Assembly: GCA_016704145.1 (NCBI GenBank) | Contig: JADJAS010000007.1 | Location: 1,674,001 to 1,738,000, forward strand | Source: Rhodocyclaceae bacterium | Lineage (GTDB): Bacteria > Pseudomonadota > Gammaproteobacteria > Burkholderiales > Rhodocyclaceae | DNA length: 64,000 nt | Reading direction: 5' to 3' | Shown: one piece after another, positions 8,705-16,171 of the stretch | How positions within the stretch are numbered: the stretch's first letter is position 1 | How the letters are laid out: each line of letters begins with the position of its first letter | The notes under the pieces: model-generated | What the model was told of the DNA's origin: nothing | What the model saw: the letters and a program-made list of their open reading frames with translations, nothing else | Databases searched by the model: none | Program-made: the position numbers and the translations under genes

Positions 8705-9002
8705 ATGCAGGTTCGCATTGCCCGTTCGGCGGAATCCGATTTGCTCGAGGGTTATGCGATTTACGAGGAGCAACAGGCAGGCATCGGGACTATTTCCTCG
8801 ACAGCCTGTTTGCCGACATCGATGCCCTTGCGCTTTACGCAGGCATCACCCCAAGCCGGATGGCCGATTGCACCGCACGCTGGCCAAGCGCTTTCCGTTT
8901 GCCGTCTATTACGACGTTCAGGGTGACATCGCCACGGTAGTCGCCGTCCTCGACTGCCGCCAGAATCCCGCTTCAATCGCGAAACGCCTGAGGCAGCCAT
9001 AA
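8705..9002 (+). pseudogene. RelE/ParE-type toxin broken by two frameshifts
   Basis: Three consecutive pieces in different frames reconstruct a standard ParE/RelE toxin of about 99 residues: MQVRIARSAESDLLEGYAIY in the first frame, DYFLDSLFADIDALALYAG in the second, and LAKRFPFAVYYDV with a LDCRQNP ending in the third. The breaks fall near 8787 (a GGG run, expected to be one base longer) and near 8846-8852 (an ATCACCCC stretch, again one base short). Restoring one base at each place would give the full protein ending at the TAA at 9000-9002. Either the toxin was inactivated by two small deletions or both are sequencing errors in short runs. Confidence 0.75.
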
Positions 9003-9067
9003 CCGCCGTCCCGCCAGCACCGACTTTTGCTAGCATGTAAGCACGCCCTTCAAGCAAGGAGTTATCC

Positions 9068-9214
9068 ATGTCCGCCATTGCCCCGGCCCTGATCTGCAAG
9101 CTCGAAAGCCTGCCGCAGCAAAGGCTTGCGGAAGTGGAAGATTTTGTCGAGTTCCTCTTTCCAAGCCCGCCATCCAAAGCGGATTGCAATAGCGTGCTTG
9201 CCGCTGGCGACTAA
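9068..9214 (+). CDS. Orphan antitoxin-like peptide (DUF2281-like)
   Basis: A 48-residue frame starts at an ATG preceded by AAGGAG. Its centre reads LESLPQQRLAEVEDFVEFL, which resembles the short DUF2281-type antitoxins (L-x-x-L-P-x-x-x-x-x-E-V-x-D-F-V-E-F-L). It ends early and no partner toxin follows; the next genes are the unrelated mazE and mazF. The upstream CTAGCATGT at 9030-9038 is shared with the module at 8481 and may be a -10 region. It is best read as a remnant or stand-alone antitoxin. Confidence 0.55.
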   Translation: MSAIAPALICKLESLPQQRLAEVEDFVEFLFPSPPSKADCNSVLAAGD

Positions 9215-9218
9215 CGTG

Positions 9219-9238
9219 TCTACAATGTAGATACATTG
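9219..9238 (+). promoter_or_regulatory. Probable MazE operator with nested palindromes
   Basis: Two perfect inverted repeats overlap here: TCTACA-A-TGTAGA at 9219-9231 and CAATGTA-GA-TACATTG at 9223-9238. The shared part includes TACAAT, a good -10 hexamer. The site ends 17 bases before the mazE start, as expected for an autoregulatory operator bound by MazE or the MazEF complex. Confidence 0.6.
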
Positions 9239-9255
9239 CTTCGAAAGGATCGCTC

Positions 9256-9498
9256 ATGGAAACCGTCTTGCGCAAATGGGGCAACAGCCTGGCCCTGCGC
9301 CTGCCCGTCGCGCTTTTGCGCGAAGCCGACATGGCGCCGGAACAGAAAGTCACCGTCACCGTGGCCGACGGGCGCATCGTCATCGCGCCATGCGAGCGCG
9401 TCGCGTATGACCTCGACGCGCTGCTGGACGACATCACGCCGCGCAATCGCCATGCCGCGTTCGACACCGGAGCGCCCGTCGGCAAGGAAGTCTGGTAG
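9256..9498 (+). CDS. mazE: MazE-type antitoxin (AbrB/SpoVT fold)
   Basis: This 80-residue protein has the swapped-hairpin AbrB domain typical of MazE: LRKWGNSLALRLPVALL at the N-terminus, then a strand-rich VTVTVADGRIVI segment, and a disordered acidic/aromatic tail that would wrap around the toxin. It should neutralise the MazF-like ribonuclease encoded next; the stop codon TAG shares its G with the GTG start of mazF, so the two are translationally coupled. A palindromic operator lies upstream at 9219-9238. The AAAGTCA at about 9346 in this gene is not a copy of the dispersed element. Confidence 0.9.
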   Translation: METVLRKWGNSLALRLPVALLREADMAPEQKVTVTVADGRIVIAPCERVAYDLDALLDDITPRNRHAAFDTGAPVGKEVW

Positions 9499-9833
9499 TG
9501 GCCTATATCCCCGATGCTGGCCATGTGGTGTGGCTGCTCTTCGACCCGCAGGCGGGGCATGAGCAAGCAGGCCGGCGGCCTGCGCTGGTGGTCAGCCCGG
9601 CCCGCTACAACGCCAAGACCGGACTCATGGTGTGTTGCCCGCTGACCACGCAGATCAAGGGTTACCCTTTCGAAGTGCCGGTCACGGTCGCCGGGCAGCA
9701 CAGCGCCGTGCTGTCCGATCAGGTCAAGTCGCTCGACTGGAAAGCGCGCAAGGCGAAGCGCATGGGGGAGATTCCGCCCGAGGCCATGGCGCAGGTGCAG
9801 GCGAAAATCAAGGCGTTGTTGCAGATCGCCTGA
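9498..9833 (+). CDS. mazF: MazF/ChpB-type endoribonuclease toxin
   Basis: This 111-residue protein matches the MazF/PemK/ChpB family along its length: YIPDAGHVVWLLFDPQAGHE with the invariant G-HEQAGRRPALVVSP, then TGLMVCCPLTTQIKGYPFEV and the SDQVKSLDW motif near the C-terminus. These enzymes cleave mRNA at short specific sequences when freed from MazE. It starts at GTG 9498, overlapping the mazE stop by one base. All expected catalytic and dimer-interface motifs look intact, so unlike the neighbouring ParE-like gene this module should be functional. Confidence 0.92.
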   Translation: MAYIPDAGHVVWLLFDPQAGHEQAGRRPALVVSPARYNAKTGLMVCCPLTTQIKGYPFEVPVTVAGQHSAVLSDQVKSLDWKARKAKRMGEIPPEAMAQVQAKIKALLQIA

Positions 9834-9972
9834 GTGTGCCACGAGCCGCATACTACTGATGCCGAGTTCAGATGACCGCATATTTCAAGGTTTTCATCCC
9901 GCCGCAGATCGTGTAGCGCGACCGCCCCCACTGAAATTGACGGGCAGTCTCCGGCCTTGCCCTTTGATCGCA

Positions 9973-9994
9973 ACTTGACTAGACTTGGTCAAGT
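9973..9994 (+). promoter_or_regulatory. Inverted repeat upstream of phd, probable operator
   Basis: ACTTGAC and GTCAAGT form a perfect 7-base inverted repeat separated by 8 bases, ending 23 bases before the antitoxin ATG. Phd/YefM antitoxins bind such palindromes and repress their own operon. The rest of the 184-base gap (9834-10017) shows no gene. Confidence 0.55.
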
Positions 9995-10017
9995 ACGGCC
10001 ATCTTGCGAGAGTGCTC

Positions 10018-10260
10018 ATGAGCAGCGCGACAGTGAATATCTACGAGGCCAAGACGCAGTTGTCCAGGCTGGTCGATCAGGCCGCCGCGGGCGAGGATGT
10101 CGTCATCGGCCGCGGCGGCAAGCCGGTGGCACGCCTCACGCGGCTCAGTCCCGCCAAACGGGAGATCAGTTTCGGCGTGCTCAAAGGCAAGGTCAAGGTC
10201 GCCGCCGATTTCGATTCGCCCCTGCCCGAGGCTGTGCTGGCGGAATTCGAGGGCCGATAG
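10018..10260 (+). CDS. Phd/YefM-family antitoxin
   Basis: This 80-residue protein begins MSSATVNIYEAKTQLSRLVD and continues with GEDVVIGRGGKPVARL, the canonical Phd/YefM DNA-binding fold, followed by a flexible C-terminal tail for toxin binding. I placed the start at the ATG at 10018; the frame extends 11 codons upstream but into the operator region. The stop codon TAG shares its last base with the GTG start of the PIN toxin gene. A 7-base inverted repeat upstream fits autoregulation. Confidence 0.88.
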   Translation: MSSATVNIYEAKTQLSRLVDQAAAGEDVVIGRGGKPVARLTRLSPAKREISFGVLKGKVKVAADFDSPLPEAVLAEFEGR

Positions 10261-10637
10261 TGCGCTTGCTGCTTGATACGCATGTTTTTCTTTGGGCCGT
10301 GGCCGACAGCCGCAAGCTCGGCGCGGCGGCGCGCAAGACGATGCTGGCGGCCAGCGAGGTGTGCGTCTCGGCGGCGTCGATCTGGGAGATTGCCATCAAG
10401 TCGCGGCTGGGCAAAATCGAAGGCGATCCCTTGGCCATGGCCGACGCCATCGAACGCAGCGGCTTCAGCGAACTGGCGGTATCGGCGCGCCATGCGGCGA
10501 CGGTCGCGCGGCTGCCTCTCCACCACGCCGATCCCTTCGATCGCCTGTTGGTCGCACAAGCCATCAGCGAGCCGCTGATCCTGTTGACCGCGGATTCCAT
10601 GCTGACCCGATACAGCGAACTGGTGCGCATGGCATGA
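10260..10637 (+). CDS. vapC: VapC-type PIN-domain ribonuclease toxin
   Basis: This 125-residue PIN protein shows the acidic active-site residues expected of VapC: D6 in LLLDTHVFLW, the glutamate of SIWEIAIK, and the aspartates of HHADPFDRLLVAQA near the C-terminus. It probably cleaves tRNA or rRNA when not bound by the antitoxin encoded just upstream. It starts at GTG 10260, overlapping the antitoxin stop, and its own TGA overlaps the ATG of crcB (10634), so crcB is translationally coupled to a toxin gene. Confidence 0.9.
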   Translation: MRLLLDTHVFLWAVADSRKLGAAARKTMLAASEVCVSAASIWEIAIKSRLGKIEGDPLAMADAIERSGFSELAVSARHAATVARLPLHHADPFDRLLVAQAISEPLILLTADSMLTRYSELVRMA

Positions 10638-11017
10638 CGTGGGCAGCCTTGATTACCATCGGCATCGGCGCCATGCTCGGCGCCTGGCTGCGTTGGGGGC
10701 TCGGGCTGTGGTTGAACCACGTACTGCCGACCTTGCCGCTGGGCACGCTGGCGGCCAACCTGCTCGGCGGCTACCTGGTCGGCGCGGCGGTGGCGTTGTT
10801 CCACATCAACGTCGATCTGCCGCCGGAGCTGCGCCTGTTCTTCGTCACCGGCTTCCTGGGCGCCCTGACCACATTCTCGACCTTCTCGGCGGAAGTGGTG
10901 ACGCTGATCCGCACCGCGCAATACGGCTGGGCTTTCGCCGCCGCTTCCGTGCATCTGTTCGGCTCGCTGCTGATGACCGGGCTGGGTATCTGGACCATCG
11001 GCCGGCTGGCACAATGA
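10634..11017 (+). CDS. crcB: Fluoride channel CrcB/Fluc
   Basis: CrcB is a small four-helix membrane channel that exports fluoride. The 127-residue protein contains the family motifs GAMLGAWLRWGL in helix 1, TLPLGTLAANLLGGYLVG with the conserved Asn in helix 2, and TGFLGALTTFSTFS with the Phe/Ser/Thr track in helix 3. The ATG at 10634 overlaps the VapC stop as ATGA. I see no fluoride riboswitch immediately upstream, because that region is vapC coding sequence. The gene is followed by a copy of the dispersed element. Confidence 0.93.
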   Translation: MTWAALITIGIGAMLGAWLRWGLGLWLNHVLPTLPLGTLAANLLGGYLVGAAVALFHINVDLPPELRLFFVTGFLGALTTFSTFSAEVVTLIRTAQYGWAFAAASVHLFGSLLMTGLGIWTIGRLAQ

Positions 11018-11020
11018 CCC

Positions 11021-11043
11021 AGCGTGCCGCCACGGCTGACTTT
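11021..11043 (-). repeat. Dispersed 23-nt element, copy 3, intergenic
   Basis: Minus-strand copy with head AAAGTCAG, spacer CCGT, stem GGCG, loop GCA and CGCT (last pair becomes G-T). It lies 3 bases after the crcB stop. Confidence 0.8.
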
Positions 11044-11078
11044 CACCGCCGCCCGAGTGGCAACTCGAGGATAAGGTG

Positions 11079-11711
11079 ATGTTGCCGCAAGATTTCGAGG
11101 GCTGGTGGACTGTATCGGGGGAGTGGGTGGAAGAACCCAACCGACGCCGCAGCGGCTGGAGCGGCATGATGCGTTGCCCGGTCGATGGCCGTGTTTACTA
11201 CGTCAAGCGCCAGTGCAACCATCTCTATCGCTCGCCACGCCATCCGGTCGGCCAGCCGACCGCTTATCGTGAATATCTGAATCTGCTGCGGCTGAAGCAA
11301 CTCGGGCTCGTCGTTCCCACGCCGGTTTTTTTCGGCAAGCGGCATGCCGGGGAGGGCTTCGAGGCGGTATTGGCAACCGAAGAGCTGTCTGGCTATGCCC
11401 CGCTCGATACCCAGACCGGTTTGTCCGCCGCCGAGCGAACCGCGCTGGCCGCGCAGGTCGGTGAAACGCTGCGCGTCCTGCATGACGCCAATCTCCAGCA
11501 CAGCTGCTTGTATGACAAGCACATCTTCGTCCGCTGGCGGGATGGCCAGCCGACAATTGCGCTGATCGATCTCGAAAAGCTGCGCCGCCGCCTGCTGCCC
11601 GGCAAGGCAGGGCGGCATGATCTGGACCAGCTGCGGCGCCATCAAGAGATTTGGGACGATAACGACTGGCGCATACTCGAACAGCGGCACGGCGGTGCGG
11701 TCGCGCGATAA
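11079..11711 (+). CDS. InaA/WaaP-type lipopolysaccharide kinase-like protein
   Basis: This protein of 210 residues belongs to the lipopolysaccharide-kinase-like InaA family, a small-molecule kinase fold. The N-terminal part has the nucleotide-binding lysine region RVYYVKRQ; the catalytic loop is LQHSCLYDKHIFV and the metal-binding aspartate is in IALIDLEKLR. Family members phosphorylate LPS core sugars or act in acid or stress responses; the substrate here is not evident. I chose ATG 11079 behind GAGG; a GTG three bases earlier is an alternative. The frame stops 43 bases before the methyltransferase gene, with which it is probably cotranscribed. Confidence 0.75.
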   Translation: MLPQDFEGWWTVSGEWVEEPNRRRSGWSGMMRCPVDGRVYYVKRQCNHLYRSPRHPVGQPTAYREYLNLLRLKQLGLVVPTPVFFGKRHAGEGFEAVLATEELSGYAPLDTQTGLSAAERTALAAQVGETLRVLHDANLQHSCLYDKHIFVRWRDGQPTIALIDLEKLRRRLLPGKAGRHDLDQLRRHQEIWDDNDWRILEQRHGGAVAR

Positions 11712-11754
11712 TGACGTCTTTCGCCCGCGTACTTCCACGATCCAATTCGACACC

Positions 11755-12435
11755 ATGACCGACGACCGCCAAGAGAAGATTCATCTGCCTTTTTCGGACA
11801 AGTACGACCGCGCCCACTCCGAGCAGTATTTCCAGAAGCATCAGGATGGCCTGGCCCGCCGGCTGTCGCATTGGCGTGACGTCCAACTGGCGCGCAAGGC
11901 GCTTCGCCTTGCCGGGGAACCCTTGAAGGTGCTCGACCTGCCGTGCGGCGCCGGTCGCTTCTGGCCGATGCTGCTCGAACATCCGGAGCGCCGGATCATC
12001 GGTGCCGACAATTCGGCGGACATGGTGGCGGTGGCCCGTGCTGCCGCGCCGGCCGGCTTGCTCGGCCGTGTCGAAACCATGCAGACGTCGGCCTTCGCCA
12101 TCGACCTGCCCGATCTCGCCGTCGATTCGGTCTTCTGCATGCGTTTGCTGCATCACATCGAGAAGCCGGAACACCGGCTGGCGATGCTGCGCGAGTTCCG
12201 GCGGGTCACGCGAGACACGGTAATCCTCTCGCTCTGGGTGGATGGCAACTACAAGGCCTGGAAGCGCGCGCGTCTGGAGCAGCGGCGACGCAGGAAGAGC
12301 GTGGCCAACCGCTTCGTGGTTCCGACGGCGGCAGCCGAAAGCGAATTCCGCGAAGCGGGTTACCGCATTCTCGGTTATTACGACTTCCTGCCGCGCTACG
12401 CGATGTGGCGGGTGTATGTGCTCCGGCGCACCTGA
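11755..12435 (+). CDS. Class I SAM-dependent methyltransferase
   Basis: This 226-residue protein has the Rossmann-fold methyltransferase motifs: motif I as VLDLPCGAGRF, motif II with the acidic residue in IIGADNSADMV, and the HHI motif in FCMRLLHHIEKPEHR. The C-terminal part is basic (RARLEQRRRRK) and may touch a phosphate-rich or membrane substrate. The start is ATG 11755. It follows the InaA-type kinase, so a role in modifying an envelope component is possible but not shown. It meets korB tail to tail 30 bases downstream with no obvious terminator. Confidence 0.8.
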   Translation: MTDDRQEKIHLPFSDKYDRAHSEQYFQKHQDGLARRLSHWRDVQLARKALRLAGEPLKVLDLPCGAGRFWPMLLEHPERRIIGADNSADMVAVARAAAPAGLLGRVETMQTSAFAIDLPDLAVDSVFCMRLLHHIEKPEHRLAMLREFRRVTRDTVILSLWVDGNYKAWKRARLEQRRRRKSVANRFVVPTAAAESEFREAGYRILGYYDFLPRYAMWRVYVLRRT

Positions 12436-12465
12436 GCGCGCCGGACAAGTCGATCGCCGCAGCGG

Positions 12466-13344
12466 TCAGCCTGTCGCGCGCTTGGCCGCCGCGTCGCCCG
12501 CCGCCCGGCGGACGATTTCCTCGAAGTTGTCGGCCAGGGTCGCCCGCTCGGTCTTGTAATAGACGCCCAGCGCGGGGTGGGCGGTATCCATTGCCAGGGC
12601 CATGGCGGCCGACAGGTTGCTGGTGTCATGGCCCGGAGGCATGTCGCACACCAACTCTCCCAGGTTGACGTAGGTACGATCGGTCTTGTCAAAGGTGACG
12701 CACGGCGACAGGATATGAAGATAGGAAAAGCCGCGGTGGGCGATCGCCTCCTTCATCAGTTCCTCGAGTTGCTGGGGCTGGCCGGCGTAGGCCTGCCCCA
12801 CCCAGGTGGCGCCGTAGGTCAGCAGCATCAGCAGCGGATTGAGTGGCTGGTCGAGGTTGTCGTACGGGCTGGTCGTCGTGTGGAAATTGATGGCCGACGT
12901 CGGTGAGGTCTGGCCCTTGGTCAGACCGTAGATACCGTTGTCGAACAGCAGGTAGGTGATGTCAATATTGCGGCGCGCCGCGTGCGGCACATGGCCGCCG
13001 CCGATGGCGAAGCCGTCGCCATCGCCGCCGACCACGATCACCGTCAGCGCGTCGTTGGCGGTCTTGATGCCGGTGGCGACCGGCAGGGCGCGGCCATGCA
13101 GGGAATGGAAGCCGTAGGTGTTGACGAAGAACGGGAATCGCGACGAGCAGCCGATGCCGGAAACCACCACCGTGTCCTTGGGTGCGATGCCGAGATCGTT
13201 GAGCGCGCCCGGCAGGCCGTCCACCATGCTGAAGTAGCCACAGCCAGGGCACCAGGTCGGCATGGCCTTGGAACGATAGACCAGTCGTCCGGATTCCTGG
13301 ATTTCCTTGAGTTTTTCCTCGAGATAGATGGGCTGGGGTGCCAT
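12466..13344 (-). CDS. korB: 2-oxoacid:acceptor oxidoreductase, beta subunit (KorB)
   Basis: The beta subunit carries thiamine pyrophosphate and the [4Fe-4S] cluster that receives electrons from the 2-oxoacid. The 292-residue protein shows the cluster cysteines in TWCPGCGYFS and VSGIGCSSRFP and the TPP-Mg motif GDGDGFAIGGGH followed by ARRNIDI. I placed the start at ATG 13344, 11 bases after the korA stop. It is the last gene of a four-gene leftward operon. Context and sequence fit 2-oxoglutarate oxidation, but pyruvate or another oxoacid cannot be excluded. Confidence 0.9.
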   Translation of the reverse strand: MAPQPIYLEEKLKEIQESGRLVYRSKAMPTWCPGCGYFSMVDGLPGALNDLGIAPKDTVVVSGIGCSSRFPFFVNTYGFHSLHGRALPVATGIKTANDALTVIVVGGDGDGFAIGGGHVPHAARRNIDITYLLFDNGIYGLTKGQTSPTSAINFHTTTSPYDNLDQPLNPLLMLLTYGATWVGQAYAGQPQQLEELMKEAIAHRGFSYLHILSPCVTFDKTDRTYVNLGELVCDMPPGHDTSNLSAAMALAMDTAHPALGVYYKTERATLADNFEEIVRRAAGDAAAKRATG

Positions 13345-13355
13345 GGCGGGTCTCC

Positions 13356-15134
13356 TCAGGCGGCCTTGCGTGTCGCCGCCAGGGCTAGGCGGCGCACTTC
13401 GGCGTAGATGTCTTCGACACGCAGCGGCGTGCCGGTGACACGGTTGTAACGATGTACCGGCCGGCAGGTTTCCGCCTGGACCAGTTGGGCGAACTGTCCC
13501 TGGTAATTGAGTTCCGGCACCAGCACGGCGCCGCAGTCGTCGAGGAACGCCGTGACCGCGTCGACCGGGAACGGCGACAGCATCACCACCTTGAGGGCCG
13601 CGCAGCGGATGCCTTCCCGACGGGCCAGGAACATGGCTTCCAGGCATTCGCCAAAGCTCGATCCCCAGCCGAGGATGCCGACATCGACCTGGCCTTCATC
13701 ACCAAAGCGCTTGTACACGGTGAAATCCGGATGACTGAGCGCGGCCTTCAGTTTCTCATGGCGCTTGCGACTCATGGCTTCATGGACATCGGGCTGCTCG
13801 TTGACCCGGCCGAGCTCGTTGTGTTCGAGGCCGGTAACGACGTGCATGCCGCCGGCCATGCCGGGCAGCGCGCGCGGGCTGACGTGATCGTCGGTGTAGG
13901 CGAAGCGCTTGTAGCCGGCGCCGAGATCCTGCTTGGCCAGCGGTTTGTCGCTGTCCGCCTCGAACGGCGACTTGGCTGGCAGCGCCACGGTTTCATAGCG
14001 ATTGGACAGATAAAGGTCCAGCAGGACGATGACCGGCGTCTGGTAGCGCTCGGCCATTTCGAAAGCTTTGCCGGCACAGCGATAGCAGCCATCGACATTG
14101 GTGGGGGCGATGACGATGCGCGGGGCGTCGCCATGACCGCCATGCAGGGCGATGTTGAGGTCGGCCTGCTCGGTCTTGGTCGGAATGCCCGTGGCCGGGC
14201 CGCCGCGCTGGGAGACGAAGACCACGCTCGGGACTTCGGCCATGACGCCAAGGCCCAGCATTTCCGACATCAGCGCGAGGCCGGGGCCGGACGTGGCGGT
14301 CGCGGCACGCGCACCGGTGTAGCCGGCGCCGATGGTGGTGGCGATGGCGGCGATTTCGTCCTCGGTCTGCAACAGCCGCTTGCCACGCTTGGGCATCTCG
14401 CTGGCCAGCTTTTCCATGATGGTGGTGGCCGGCGTGATCGGATAGCCGAAAAAGGTATCGATGCCGGCGTCGAGGCAGCCCCGCGCAACGGCGGCATTGC
14501 CGTTCAGCATGGTCGCGTGGAACATCTCGCCGGGAGCGCCGAACTGGACATCGTCGAGTTTGAAGGTAGCGGCGCCCAGATCGTAGCCGGCGTCGAAGGC
14601 CTTGCGGTTCTGCACGGCGACACTGCCCTTGTTCTTGAACTTGGCGTCCACGATCTTGTAGAACGGTTCGCGCGAGAGGCCGAACAGGCCGGCGATGTAG
14701 CCCACCACCACCATGTTGCGCGAGCGTACCGCGCCGGTGGTACGCTCCGACAGTTCGCGGATCGGCACCGGATAGGGCACCTGGCCCGGCAGGATATGGG
14801 CGCTGACATGGGCGCCCTCGGCCAGCGGCACGATCGATTTTTCTTCGTAGATGACCGCGCCGTAGTCGCGCACCTCGCCGATGTGCGGGATGCCGTGATC
14901 ATCGTTGAGGCAAACCAGCACGTCCGATTTTTCCTTGAGCGAGTAGGCCTGCTCGGTGGTGACGCGCAATCGCGCCACGCACTTGCCGAAGCCGCGAATT
15001 TCCGCCGGATAGGCGTCGAAGGCGATGATGCGGTAGCCGGCGCCGGCCAGCGCGCTCCTCAGGATGTCGCCGGCGGCGATGGTGCCTTCGCCAGCCGAGC
15101 CGCAGATGGCGATCTGGATATCGGTCTTGTTCAT
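13356..15134 (-). CDS. korA: 2-oxoacid:acceptor oxidoreductase, fused gamma-alpha subunit (KorA)
   Basis: This 592-residue protein fuses the gamma domain (about residues 1-180, with GSAGEGTIAAGDIL) to the alpha domain (about 195-592, with FFGYPITPATTIME and the ATATSGPGLALMSE motif). It pairs with KorB to oxidise a 2-oxoacid to its acyl-CoA. Its start ATG overlaps the stop of the upstream flavoprotein gene by four bases. A three-component 2-oxoglutarate:NADP+ oxidoreductase of this kind is known from Azoarcus evansii, where it feeds electrons to benzoyl-CoA reduction; no aromatic-pathway genes are in this window, so that role is inference only. Confidence 0.92.
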   Translation of the reverse strand: MNKTDIQIAICGSAGEGTIAAGDILRSALAGAGYRIIAFDAYPAEIRGFGKCVARLRVTTEQAYSLKEKSDVLVCLNDDHGIPHIGEVRDYGAVIYEEKSIVPLAEGAHVSAHILPGQVPYPVPIRELSERTTGAVRSRNMVVVGYIAGLFGLSREPFYKIVDAKFKNKGSVAVQNRKAFDAGYDLGAATFKLDDVQFGAPGEMFHATMLNGNAAVARGCLDAGIDTFFGYPITPATTIMEKLASEMPKRGKRLLQTEDEIAAIATTIGAGYTGARAATATSGPGLALMSEMLGLGVMAEVPSVVFVSQRGGPATGIPTKTEQADLNIALHGGHGDAPRIVIAPTNVDGCYRCAGKAFEMAERYQTPVIVLLDLYLSNRYETVALPAKSPFEADSDKPLAKQDLGAGYKRFAYTDDHVSPRALPGMAGGMHVVTGLEHNELGRVNEQPDVHEAMSRKRHEKLKAALSHPDFTVYKRFGDEGQVDVGILGWGSSFGECLEAMFLARREGIRCAALKVVMLSPFPVDAVTAFLDDCGAVLVPELNYQGQFAQLVQAETCRPVHRYNRVTGTPLRVEDIYAEVRRLALAATRKAA

Positions 15135-16171
15135 GCGTACTCCCAGAAGGGCGAGCGGATGCGGCCGTCGGCGGACAGTTGCAGGCTCTCGTCCTGGATC
15201 GGCACCCACGGTTCGTCGGCGCCAGTGATGTTGCGCGCCGCCAGTTCGCCCATGGCGCGCACGTTCTTCCAGCCGTGGTAGAAGTGATAGCGCTTGTCGG
15301 CGTCCGACCAGATCTGGCAGACATCGCCGGCGGCGTAGATCGCCTCGTTGGTAGTGCGCAGGCTCGGCTGCACCAGCAGGCCACGCTCGATATCGACACC
15401 GGAGCCGAGCATGAAGTCGAGCGCCGGAGCGACGCCGAAGAAGGGCATGACGATGTCGCCGTGAATCTCGGAGCCGTCGTGAAATACCACGCGGCGTGGC
15501 GCCAGGCCCGGTGCGCCCGCGCGCACGGCGGCGATTTCGCCGCGGGCGTGGCCATCGATCACCTCGAAGCCCATCTTGGCGAGTGCCTCGATATACAGGG
15601 GCCTTTCTTCCGCTTTTATCTCGTGCGGCCAGAAGGTGTGCTTCTCGGCGATCACCGTGACCCGGTAGCCGACGTCCAGCAGGGTGCGGCCGAGATCGAG
15701 GCCGATGGTGTCGCCACCCATCAGGATCACGTGGCCGTCCTTGGGCAGCGCGTCGGCGGCGGCGATGGCGTCGCGGAAGGCGCCGAAGCCGTGCATCAGC
15801 GGTTGATACTCGGCCAGTTCGGCCGGCATGTAGGCGCTGGCGCCGGAGGCGACCAGCAATGTGTCGAAGCGGACAGTCTCGTTGTGTTCGAGGGTCAGCG
15901 TCCGGCGTGCGCCATCGACGTTCACAACCTTGGTGGCACGACGCAGGGCGATCCGGTTATCGAGATAGTACTCGGCCGGATAGATGACGAACTTGCGCCA
16001 GTCGCGTTCGCCGCGAAAGACCCGGGGCAGATCGTAACGATTGAAGAAAGGCAGCTTGGAGACGGTGATCATGGTCACCCGGCTCTCGGGATCGCGCTGG
16101 CGCAGGGTTTCGGCCGCCTGGTTGCCGGCCACGCCGCTGCCAATGACCACATGGTGACGCGGTGTGCTCAT
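15131..16171 (-). CDS. FAD-dependent NAD(P)H oxidoreductase of the Kor operon
   Basis: This 346-residue protein is a pyridine-nucleotide-disulfide-type flavoprotein. The N-terminal FAD motif is HHVVIGSGVAGNQAAE, a second nucleotide-binding stretch is VILMGGDTIGLDLGRTL, and the C-terminal FAD-contact motif is AIYAAGDVCQIW. The redox-active cysteine pair of disulfide reductases is absent, so it is more like a ferredoxin or rubredoxin reductase. Start and stop overlap both neighbours by four bases (ATGA). It most likely passes electrons between the oxidoreductase, the GltD-like protein and NAD(P). Confidence 0.85.
   Translation of the reverse strand: MSTPRHHVVIGSGVAGNQAAETLRQRDPESRVTMITVSKLPFFNRYDLPRVFRGERDWRKFVIYPAEYYLDNRIALRRATKVVNVDGARRTLTLEHNETVRFDTLLVASGASAYMPAELAEYQPLMHGFGAFRDAIAAADALPKDGHVILMGGDTIGLDLGRTLLDVGYRVTVIAEKHTFWPHEIKAEERPLYIEALAKMGFEVIDGHARGEIAAVRAGAPGLAPRRVVFHDGSEIHGDIVMPFFGVAPALDFMLGSGVDIERGLLVQPSLRTTNEAIYAAGDVCQIWSDADKRYHFYHGWKNVRAMGELAARNITGADEPWVPIQDESLQLSADGRIRSPFWEYA

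Noticed and set aside
9346..9368. AAAGTCA inside mazE
   Set aside because: It continues with ACCGTCACC and lacks the GGCG/CGCC hairpin; it just encodes the conserved KVTV strand of the antitoxin.
10500..10634. Search for a fluoride riboswitch upstream of crcB
   Set aside because: The region is vapC coding sequence and shows no recognisable riboswitch pseudoknot pattern by eye.
13452..15281. Long open frame antisense to korA
   Set aside because: Shadow frame; korA on the opposite strand has full domain structure and operon overlaps.
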